Shown here one piece after another: positions 51,061-62,300 of a stretch of DNA of 64,000 nt. A model generated the notes under the pieces. That model was not told where the DNA came from. It saw nothing but the letters and a program-made list of their open reading frames with translations, and did not search any database. The position numbers and the translations under genes are program-made. The stretch is from Limnoperna fortunei (taxonomy: Eukaryota; Mollusca; Bivalvia; Mytilida; Modiolidae): NCBI GenBank assembly GCA_944474755.1, contig OX104124.1, positions 39,538,636-39,602,635 of the forward strand. The letters are read 5' to 3'. The stretch's first letter is position 1; each line of letters starts with the position of its first letter.

Positions 51061-52206
51061 TGCTATAGTTTTAATATTTAGTATAGATTAATATAAGAAT
51101 GATAATTATCTAAATTTAACTTGTGTTGTTGAGTTTTTCCAAATGTTTGATATTTCTCGTTTTTTAATGTTGTTTTTTATTAATAAATTATGTTTTAAAT
51201 GTTGTTTTTATTAATAAATTAGTTTTTAAATGTTATTTTAGAAAATATTTAAGGGGGAGGGCAAGAGAGGTTAACAGGTTAACATTTTTTTCCCAAAACA
51301 GATAACATAAATTTAAAATAATAATAACAGATAACACCAATTTATATGAGAAAACAGAAAACAGGAGAACTGAGAAATTTCAGAAGTGAATAGCAGAGAA
51401 AAATGTGTAAAACAGTTAACAGTGTTCTGACTATTACAGCAAACTGGGTTTTTATTTTTAATATAATGCTTAACAACGATGTCAATTTTTAAGAAAACAG
51501 AGTGAACAGCTAATTCAGAGGCGTAGTGCTCATCGCATTTGATATTGATACGGCGGAAGCCGTACCTGCCGTGCCGGTTGCTACCACGATGTAGTTGAGA
51601 TGAGAGGAGAGTAAAAAAACACGAATAAAAAAAATAGAAAAATATGAAGAATTTTTTTTTATTTCTGAAAATTATTGGTACGCATGACGTACCTGCAAAA
51701 GTTATTGGTACGGCGGTTGAAAAACACGGTAAACGTTGGTTTATTTTCTTAAAAATCAGTTAACAGTCGTGTAAAAATACACCAAAACACACTAACGGAA
51801 ACACCCCCCCCCCCCTCATTTAATAAAAGTCATGTATTTCATGTATTTATAGTATTGATAGAGAAAAGAAGTGCAATACAACATTAATGTGTGTTGCTGA
51901 AATGTTCCAGCTGTTTGATGTTTCCCTTTTTTATTTGGTTTTAAATGTGCTTCCATTTCGAACCAATACTTAACCAACCATAATGGTACTTAAACTTATT
52001 GTCGGTCTTGTGACAGTTTCTCTTTTGTGGAAACGATGTGGAAAACGTGCCCCGTACCTCCGCTTAGCAACGTCTCTGTCCAGTGTTAAAGAATGATTGT
52101 TTCCGTACTTTTTGACAAATTAGTCATTTTTTTAATACAGGAGATATTCAGCGTAGAATGTTTACCAGTTGTCATAAACAAGTTGAATTGGCGTAACAGG
52201 CTGGCA
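51061..52206. other. Intergenic region between MSH6 and the macrosatellite
   Basis: AT-rich, with duplicated attaataaattatgttttaa-like segments (51178-51230) and a poly-C run near 51805. No gene supported. Confidence 0.4.
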
Positions 52207-52256
52207 ATACTTTTCTGTGAAAGTGTAATGTGTCGAATCACCGTTTCGTGTTGAAA
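52207..52256. repeat. Isolated macrosatellite fragment
   Basis: About 50 bp matching the macrosatellite segment cttttctgtRaaagtgtaat...gaatcaccgttt, outside the array. Confidence 0.75.
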
Positions 52257-52857
52257 TAAAATAAGCAACTATTACTGTCATAATTAGGTTCGATAACTCT
52301 GTTTTTCAATGAACGACTGTTGTGTATCAAACCATTAAAAACCATTAACAGCACAATTTTAGAATATATCAAAATCCTATTATTAATAAGACTTGCATGT
52401 TTTTTATCATATTTTTAATATTAAACAAGTTTTTCCATTTTTTTAATATGTACTTTTATTTTTATCATTAATGGAGTCGTTTTTTATTGTTTTCTCCCAG
52501 TGGTATCATTACTAGTATTTTTTTATTTTTTTATTCTCAAAAATATTACTATAGTTTATAATCTAATAAATTACGTAAAATTATCAATTAATTATGGTTA
52601 CCTAATAAACATTTGTGACATATTTTTTATTTAGAACACCTGAAAAAGCTTGTACCTTCATAAACTTGTATACATGATGTTTATTGAACAGCTTTTTCCA
52701 AAACTTGCAATTTGGTTACTTTTCTTTCTGAGAAAATTGCGAAAAAAAATATGATATTTTTGTAATTAACTTTTATAGAAATACTTTATAAATCTTTATC
52801 ACAAAGTTCATTGTACCACATTTTCAATTCAAGAAAAAAAACAAACAAACCAATTGC

Positions 52858-52949
52858 AGTTTACAAAAGATATCAGTGGAGAGGACCAATTAACGAGTCT
52901 ATAGACGAGTTCTTTCGCCTTACATTTGTAAGGTTACATAACGAAAACA
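52858..52949. repeat. Macrosatellite edge fragment left of LINE
   Basis: agatatcagtggagaggacc...ggttacataacgaaaac, about 84 bp, repeated with a few changes at 53734-53817 on the other side of the LINE fragment. Either an unusually long target duplication or two pieces of the satellite. Confidence 0.7.
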
Positions 52950-52950
52950 G

Positions 52951-53733
52951 ATATTATTAGTAATAGAAATGCTAAGTTTGTTCGTTTTTCTATCTATTGG
53001 ATAGGATATAGATTACGTAGTTATAACAAAAGTTTTATGTCATTGTCTATTCCTCATTGTGATGTGTTGATGACACCTTTCTATAGATATTTTTAGAAAT
53101 GTATTTAACAAGTTCATTGAAAAGTCGTCTAGAGATGTTATGTATAAAATTATACATTGTATATTACCAGTTAATAGTTTGATGTTTTATTATCGTATTT
53201 ATAAATCGAATAAATGTACCTTTTGTAATAGAGATCCGGAAACGTTACTCCATCTATTTTTTGAATGTAAATATGTCAAGCAATTATTGAGTTTATTAAG
53301 AAATTGGATATTTTCAATATCTGGGGGTAATATTAACTTAACAGCTAAACATATTTTAAGACTTGATATAGAATTAAGTGATACGTGGAGACTAAGTGTT
53401 GTATTATTGTTGGTATCTTTATATTGTAAATGTATATGGTTAAATAGAAATTCAAAAAAGTTTGACAAAAAGTATGTATCAGGTAATAATATTTATATGA
53501 GTTATTTACGTGAATTAAAATTACGTATTTTGGCAGATTTTTGTAGACTTCCAAGGTTAAAGTTTAATGTATATTGGGCAGATAATGATTTATTTTGTAC
53601 ATTCGATAATAATGATAATGTTGTTATTAATTTTTGTTGATACTAATTGTACAATGTATGGACTGTGATATTTTGATTTTATGATGTTATTGTACAATTA
53701 GTTTTACTCAATAAAAGTTTGAAATATTAAAAA
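52951..53733 (+). mobile_element. LINE 3' fragment (with poly-A)
   Basis: Carries the C-terminus of a LINE ORF2-type protein. The open frame from 53074 to 53640 includes the zinc-knuckle-like CTFCNRDPETLLHLFFEC (C-x2-C-x8-H-x4-C). It is followed by an untranslated tail with aataaa at 53710 and an A-run. 5'-truncated; no reverse transcriptase core present. Confidence 0.8.
53074..53640 (+). pseudogene. LINE ORF2 C-terminus
   Basis: About 188 codons without the catalytic domains. The Cys/His cluster and Trp-rich C-terminal segment are typical of L1/Tx1-like elements. Remnant only. Confidence 0.65.
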
Positions 53734-54157
53734 AAAGATATCCGTGGAGAGGAACAATTAACGAGTCTATAGACAATTTCTTTCGTCTTACATTTGTAAG
53801 GTTACATAACGAAAACAAATACAACTATTATGAAGCCGATTCTTCCGGGCTGTCGTGGTCGACAAATCATAATTATAGTTGAATTCAAAAATAAAATAAA
53901 ATACAAAATTTTTTTTTCACCAGCACGGTTCGAACTCGTACCTCGAGGACTGACTAGCAAGTGCCCTGCGAAAATACTTATGTTGTAAAACAAAAAAAAA
54001 AGAGTGAGTGTCGAGTTTGCGAGGCGGTACCTCCGCCGACAGAACCGAAGTCCCACCGACGATGGTAGATCTAGCTGCTTTAGGCTCAGTAGAAGTAGGT
54101 CATTGTTCCACCACGCTACGGCTCACCCGATGGAATATTGGAAAAATACAATACATA

Positions 54158-55483
54158 GAATAAGAATAAGAATAAGAATAATTTTATTGACCAGTGACTG
54201 GGCCCATTTCTGGGCAAATGTTACATTGGTTTATAACAATATACATAAAACAGTTACAAAAACATTACAGCGATAATGATGTTCTTTGATTTGCTGTCAC
54301 AGAATCAGAGCCTGTACAAATACTTATAAATATTAATATATAAAGTATAAAACATTCATAACAATTATGTTGGTATTTCCCTCGGCAGTTGATCAGTTTT
54401 GTCTTAATTCAAACCCTTTAATTATGAATTTACCCAAGCTTTTTAATATAAACAAATCTTCATTGCTAGTTAACCATATAAATTTATCATCAGTGGAGAG
54501 ATTAATAAAATTTGGACACAGTGCGGAAATGTCTTTAAATAAAATATCCCTCTGCTCTTTATATTTTGGACATTCAATTAGAAAATGAATTTCATCTTCT
54601 ACTTTATCTAATGAACAATTTAAGCACTTTCTTTCAGACCTCTCTGTTTTATTTTTATCATATCTTTTTCTTTCGATTTGAAGATCATGAGCACTAATTC
54701 TAAGTTTACATATCGTGCGTCTAATGTTAAAATTTTCAATCAAAAGGTAGGTCTCAAAACAGTAGTTTACTTTAAATTTAAAATATGTATCCAATTTACT
54801 TTGTGAGATGGATGATCTTTTCTTGTTCCAAAAATTGATGTAACTATCACAAAGTTTCTTTTTTACATTGTTAATTAGAGTGGTATATTCAACATCATGT
54901 GACTGTATGCCTAATTTCTCTAGAATATAAACAATAGAGCTATACCAACAATCAGTGTGATTTTGATACATGGTTTTGTTACATATATATGCATCATATA
55001 GTAGTCCCTCATTCAGTTTTTCAAGTCTAAACCAATATTTGATTAAAGTTATAACTATAGAAAAGAACAGAGGATATCTTCCAACCTCAGCCATTACAGC
55101 TAAGTTTGTGGCTTTTTTGTTTACCCCAAGAGTGTATTTTAAATATTTTATATGGGATCTGTCTAAATAATTATTCAAATAGTTCAACTGCAGAAGGAAA
55201 TCACCTTCTCTGCTACATGCAACAGTGTTGGTTTTGAACATACCAGTAACCTCACTACCATACATACTAATAGGTTTTATGGTGTGGTCATACAAATGGA
55301 GAGATGTCAAGACACTTGGATTACTTGAGGATAATGATCTTTGAAGTTTAAAAATGGCCTTAAGTGATTTTTTGTAAAGTTCTTCCTTTGCAACATTAAA
55401 AAGGCCACTGGCAGAAAAGGGTATATCAAGATATTTGTAGGTATTGACACATTCAATTTCATCTTTATTAAAAAGAAACCTTT
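54158..55483 (-). mobile_element. 5'-truncated LINE inside the first macrosatellite monomer
   Basis: Flanked by a 9-bp target duplication caatacata (54149-54157, 55484-55492) that is single in the intact monomers. The 3' end is (ttattc)n-like, the tail at 54158-54180. It interrupts the monomer cleanly, so the empty site is known from the neighbours. Confidence 0.95.
54393..55483 (-). pseudogene. LINE reverse-transcriptase C-terminal part
   Basis: About 363 LINE-derived codons open to the stop at 54393 (the first 16 codons of the longer frame are satellite sequence). Motifs: CVNTYKYLDIPFSASG (thumb region, YLG-like), HIKYLKYTLGVNKKA, LRISAHDLQIERKRYD and a final CLNCSLDKVEDEIHFLIEC (C-x2-C-x9-H-x4-C). 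The catalytic YxDD part is missing. Similar to CR1/L1-group elements of invertebrates. Confidence 0.8.
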
Positions 55484-56041
55484 CAATACATATGATTACC
55501 TGTACTAGTTGTGCAATATCCTGAATGTACACGCATGCTTATGTTAGCCTCGCGCGGTATATTTAAATCGACCTATATTAAGGTAGCAAGATACGGTTTT
55601 GTAGTTTAGTTTCGAATGTCCCCCCTGTGAAATTTCTTAATATAATAGTATGGTCCAGTTGCAGTTTACTCACATCTATGATAAATGAAATGCAATAAGT
55701 TTTTGAAGTGTCAGTAGAAAGTGTCATGTTTATAGAAAAGAAATATATATAATATTTGGGTGTCATATATATAATATATATTTGTTTGCGAATCGGCATA
55801 TAAAAAATGTGTTCTATCTCATTGTCGTTCTAGATAATGATTATTTACATGCATAGGTCGTCATTTTATGTTTCGACGTTTCCTTATAATTCATTTATAA
55901 ACTTCAGTGACGTAACGTTTTGTAAAGTTTTACAAATTATTCTATTTTAGTATATAATCTGTGGAAAAAAGAAGCCAGCGAAAGAATATTTTCTCGAATC
56001 TGCATTCCACAATGTTGAGTTTATATTGATGCACACGATTT

Positions 56042-56341
56042 TCACCTTAAGCGAATTTTTAAGGGATACAAATTCATCTTTTCTGTAAAAGTGTAATGTG
56101 TCGAATCACCGTTTTGTATGTACAATTTTTGTTGAAATAGGTATAAACCTTGTATGTGATATAGACACTCTGGTTTCTCTTCAAACCCACGAATATATCT
56201 TTCGCCTTTTACTAAAGGTATCCGTGGAGAGGAACAATTAACGAGTCTATAGACAATTTCTTTCGCCTTACATTTGTAAGGTTTCATAACGAAAACAATT
56301 ATAACGAGTATGAAGCCAATTCTTCTTGTCTTGGTCGACAA
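56042..56341 (-). other. 99-codon open frame recurring in each macrosatellite monomer
   Basis: Opens MSTKTRRIGFILVIIVFVMK (hydrophobic stretch about 8-19) and ends LYPLKIRLR. Repeated at 57168, 58294, 59420, 60546, 61672 and 62797 with a single Pro/Ser change in this copy. In the diverged edge copy (about 53820) the codon after FVFVM is a stop. Conservation may only reflect array homogenisation. No family recognised. Confidence 0.25.
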
Positions 56342-59300
56342 ATCATAATTATCGTTGAATTCAAAAATAAAATAAAATACAAAAATAATATTTTTTTCCC
56401 GAGCACGGTTCGAACTCGTACCTAGAGCCCTACGAAAATACTTATGTTGTAAAACAAAAAAGAGTGAGTGTCGAGTTTGCGAGGCGGTACCTCCGCCGAC
56501 AGAACCGAAGTCCCACCGACGAAGGTAGATCTAGCTGCTTTAGGCTCAGTAGAAGTAGGTCATTGTTCCACCACGCTACGGCTCACCCGATGGAATATTG
56601 GAAAAATACAATACATATGATTACCTGTACTAGTTGTGCAATATCCTGAATGTACACGCATGCTTATGTTAGCCTCGCGCGGTATATTTAAATCGACCTA
56701 TATTAAGGTAGCAAGATACGGTTTTGTAGTTTAGTTTCGAATGTCCCCCCTGTGAAATTTCTTAATATAATAGTATGGTCCAGTTGCAGTTTACTCACAT
56801 CTATGATAAATGAAATGCAATAAGTTTTTGAAGTGTCAGTAGAAAGTGTCATGTTTATAGAAAAGAAATATATATAATATTTGGGTGTCATATATATAAT
56901 ATATATTTGTTTGCGAATCGGCATATAAAAAATGTGTTCTATCTCATTGTCGTTCTAGATAATGATTATTTACATGCATAGGTCGTCATTTTATGTTTCG
57001 ACGTTTCCTTATAATTCATTTATAAACTTCAGTGACGTAACGTTTTGTAAACGTTTTACAAATTATTCTATTTTAGTATATAATCTGTGGAAAAAAGAAG
57101 CCAGCGAAAGAATATTTTCTCGAATCTGCATTCCACAATGTTGAGTTTATATTGATGCACACGATTTTCACCTTAAGCGAATTTTTAAGGGATACAAATT
57201 CATCTTTTCTGTAAAAGTGTAATGTGTCGAATCACCGTTTTGTATGTACAATTTTTGTTGAAATAGGTATAAACCTTGTATGTGATATAGACACTCTGGT
57301 TTCTCTTCAAACCCACGAATATATCTTTCGCCTTTTACTAAAGATATCCGTGGAGAGGAACAATTAACGAGTCTATAGACAATTTCTTTCGCCTTACATT
57401 TGTAAGGTTTCATAACGAAAACAATTATAACGAGTATGAAGCCAATTCTTCTTGTCTTGGTCGACAAATCATAATTATCGTTGAATTCAAAAATAAAATA
57501 AAATACAAAAATAATATTTTTTTCCCGAGCACGGTTCGAACTCGTACCTAGAGCCCTACGAAAATACTTATGTTGTAAAACAAAAAAGAGTGAGTGTCGA
57601 GTTTGCGAGGCGGTACCTCCGCCGACAGAACCGAAGTCCCACCGACGAAGGTAGATCTAGCTGCTTTAGGCTCAGTAGAAGTAGGTCATTGTTCCACCAC
57701 GCTACGGCTCACCCGATGGAATATTGGAAAAATACAATACATATGATTACCTGTACTAGTTGTGCAATATCCTGAATGTACACGCATGCTTATGTTAGCC
57801 TCGCGCGGTATATTTAAATCGACCTATATTAAGGTAGCAAGATACGGTTTTGTAGTTTAGTTTCGAATGTCCCCCCTGTGAAATTTCTTAATATAATAGT
57901 ATGGTCCAGTTGCAGTTTACTCACATCTATGATAAATGAAATGCAATAAGTTTTTGAAGTGTCAGTAGAAAGTGTCATGTTTATAGAAAAGAAATATATA
58001 TAATATTTGGGTGTCATATATATAATATATATTTGTTTGCGAATCGGCATATAAAAAATGTGTTCTATCTCATTGTCGTTCTAGATAATGATTATTTACA
58101 TGCATAGGTCGTCATTTTATGTTTCGACGTTTCCTTATAATTCATTTATAAACTTCAGTGACGTAACGTTTTGTAAACGTTTTACAAATTATTCTATTTT
58201 AGTATATAATCTGTGGAAAAAAGAAGCCAGCGAAAGAATATTTTCTCGAATCTGCATTCCACAATGTTGAGTTTATATTGATGCACACGATTTTCACCTT
58301 AAGCGAATTTTTAAGGGATACAAATTCATCTTTTCTGTAAAAGTGTAATGTGTCGAATCACCGTTTTGTATGTACAATTTTTGTTGAAATAGGTATAAAC
58401 CTTGTATGTGATATAGACACTCTGGTTTCTCTTCAAACCCACGAATATATCTTTCGCCTTTTACTAAAGATATCCGTGGAGAGGAACAATTAACGAGTCT
58501 ATAGACAATTTCTTTCGCCTTACATTTGTAAGGTTTCATAACGAAAACAATTATAACGAGTATGAAGCCAATTCTTCTTGTCTTGGTCGACAAATCATAA
58601 TTATCGTTGAATTCAAAAATAAAATAAAATACAAAAATAATATTTTTTTCCCGAGCACGGTTCGAACTCGTACCTAGAGCCCTACGAAAATACTTATGTT
58701 GTAAAACAAAAAAGAGTGAGTGTCGAGTTTGCGAGGCGGTACCTCCGCCGACAGAACCGAAGTCCCACCGACGAAGGTAGATCTAGCTGCTTTAGGCTCA
58801 GTAGAAGTAGGTCATTGTTCCACCACGCTACGGCTCACCCGATGGAATATTGGAAAAATACAATACATATGATTACCTGTACTAGTTGTGCAATATCCTG
58901 AATGTACACGCATGCTTATGTTAGCCTCGCGCGGTATATTTAAATCGACCTATATTAAGGTAGCAAGATACGGTTTTGTAGTTTAGTTTCGAATGTCCCC
59001 CCTGTGAAATTTCTTAATATAATAGTATGGTCCAGTTGCAGTTTACTCACATCTATGATAAATGAAATGCAATAAGTTTTTGAAGTGTCAGTAGAAAGTG
59101 TCATGTTTATAGAAAAGAAATATATATAATATTTGGGTGTCATATATATAATATATATTTGTTTGCGAATCGGCATATAAAAAATGTGTTCTATCTCATT
59201 GTCGTTCTAGATAATGATTATTTACATGCATAGGTCGTCATTTTATGTTTCGACGTTTCCTTATAATTCATTTATAAACTTCAGTGACGTAACGTTTTGT

Positions 59301-62300
59301 AAACGTTTTACAAATTATTCTATTTTAGTATATAATCTGTGGAAAAAAGAAGCCAGCGAAAGAATATTTTCTCGAATCTGCATTCCACAATGTTGAGTTT
59401 ATATTGATGCACACGATTTTCACCTTAAGCGAATTTTTAAGGGATACAAATTCATCTTTTCTGTAAAAGTGTAATGTGTCGAATCACCGTTTTGTATGTA
59501 CAATTTTTGTTGAAATAGGTATAAACCTTGTATGTGATATAGACACTCTGGTTTCTCTTCAAACCCACGAATATATCTTTCGCCTTTTACTAAAGATATC
59601 CGTGGAGAGGAACAATTAACGAGTCTATAGACAATTTCTTTCGCCTTACATTTGTAAGGTTTCATAACGAAAACAATTATAACGAGTATGAAGCCAATTC
59701 TTCTTGTCTTGGTCGACAAATCATAATTATCGTTGAATTCAAAAATAAAATAAAATACAAAAATAATATTTTTTTCCCGAGCACGGTTCGAACTCGTACC
59801 TAGAGCCCTACGAAAATACTTATGTTGTAAAACAAAAAAGAGTGAGTGTCGAGTTTGCGAGGCGGTACCTCCGCCGACAGAACCGAAGTCCCACCGACGA
59901 AGGTAGATCTAGCTGCTTTAGGCTCAGTAGAAGTAGGTCATTGTTCCACCACGCTACGGCTCACCCGATGGAATATTGGAAAAATACAATACATATGATT
60001 ACCTGTACTAGTTGTGCAATATCCTGAATGTACACGCATGCTTATGTTAGCCTCGCGCGGTATATTTAAATCGACCTATATTAAGGTAGCAAGATACGGT
60101 TTTGTAGTTTAGTTTCGAATGTCCCCCCTGTGAAATTTCTTAATATAATAGTATGGTCCAGTTGCAGTTTACTCACATCTATGATAAATGAAATGCAATA
60201 AGTTTTTGAAGTGTCAGTAGAAAGTGTCATGTTTATAGAAAAGAAATATATATAATATTTGGGTGTCATATATATAATATATATTTGTTTGCGAATCGGC
60301 ATATAAAAAATGTGTTCTATCTCATTGTCGTTCTAGATAATGATTATTTACATGCATAGGTCGTCATTTTATGTTTCGACGTTTCCTTATAATTCATTTA
60401 TAAACTTCAGTGACGTAACGTTTTGTAAACGTTTTACAAATTATTCTATTTTAGTATATAATCTGTGGAAAAAAGAAGCCAGCGAAAGAATATTTTCTCG
60501 AATCTGCATTCCACAATGTTGAGTTTATATTGATGCACACGATTTTCACCTTAAGCGAATTTTTAAGGGATACAAATTCATCTTTTCTGTAAAAGTGTAA
60601 TGTGTCGAATCACCGTTTTGTATGTACAATTTTTGTTGAAATAGGTATAAACCTTGTATGTGATATAGACACTCTGGTTTCTCTTCAAACCCACGAATAT
60701 ATCTTTCGCCTTTTACTAAAGATATCCGTGGAGAGGAACAATTAACGAGTCTATAGACAATTTCTTTCGCCTTACATTTGTAAGGTTTCATAACGAAAAC
60801 AATTATAACGAGTATGAAGCCAATTCTTCTTGTCTTGGTCGACAAATCATAATTATCGTTGAATTCAAAAATAAAATAAAATACAAAAATAATATTTTTT
60901 TCCCGAGCCCGGTTCGAACTCGTACCTAGAGCCCTACGAAAATACTTATGTTGTAAAACAAAAAAGAGTGAGTGTCGAGTTTGCGAGGCGGTACCTCCGC
61001 CGACAGAACCGAAGTCCCACCGACGAAGGTAGATCTAGCTGCTTTAGGCTCAGTAGAAGTAGGTCATTGTTCCACCACGCTACGGCTCACCCGATGGAAT
61101 ATTGGAAAAATACAATACATATGATTACCTGTACTAGTTGTGCAATATCCTGAATGTACACGCATGCTTATGTTAGCCTCGCGCGGTATATTTAAATCGA
61201 CCTATATTAAGGTAGCAAGATACGGTTTTGTAGTTTAGTTTCGAATGTCCCCCCTGTGAAATTTCTTAATATAATAGTATGGTCCAGTTGCAGTTTACTC
61301 ACATCTATGATAAATGAAATGCAATAAGTTTTTGAAGTGTCAGTAGAAAGTGTCATGTTTATAGAAAAGAAATATATATAATATTTGGGTGTCATATATA
61401 TAATATATATTTGTTTGCGAATCGGCATATAAAAAATGTGTTCTATCTCATTGTCGTTCTAGATAATGATTATTTACATGCATAGGTCGTCATTTTATGT
61501 TTCGACGTTTCCTTATAATTCATTTATAAACTTCAGTGACGTAACGTTTTGTAAACGTTTTACAAATTATTCTATTTTAGTATATAATCTGTGGAAAAAA
61601 GAAGCCAGCGAAAGAATATTTTCTCGAATCTGCATTCCACAATGTTGAGTTTATATTGATGCACACGATTTTCACCTTAAGCGAATTTTTAAGGGATACA
61701 AATTCATCTTTTCTGTAAAAGTGTAATGTGTCGAATCACCGTTTTGTATGTACAATTTTTGTTGAAATAGGTATAAACCTTGTATGTGATATAGACACTC
61801 TGGTTTCTCTTCAAACCCACGAATATATCTTTCGCCTTTTACTAAAGATATCCGTGGAGAGGAACAATTAACGAGTCTATAGACAATTTCTTTCGCCTTA
61901 CATTTGTAAGGTTTCATAACGAAAACAATTATAACGAGTATGAAGCCAATTCTTCTTGTCTTGGTCGACAAATCATAATTATCGTTGAATTCAAAAATAA
62001 AATAAAATACAAAAATAATATTTTTTTCCCGAGCCCGGTTCGAACTCGTACCTAGAGCCCTACGAAAATACTTATGTTGTAAAACAAAAAAGAGTGAGTG
62101 TCGAGTTTGCGAGGCGGTACCTCCGCCGACAGAACCGAAGTCCCACCGACGAAGGTAGATCTAGCTGCTTTAGGCTCAGTAGAAGTAGGTCATTGTTCCA
62201 CCACGCTACGGCTCACCCGATGGAATATTGGAAAAATACAATACATATGATTACCTGTACTAGTTGTGCAATATCCTGAATGTACACGCATGCTTATGTT

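Noticed and set aside
53140..53640. 166-codon frame as a host gene
   Set aside because: The Cys/His knuckle, poly-A tail and truncation identify it as a LINE remnant.
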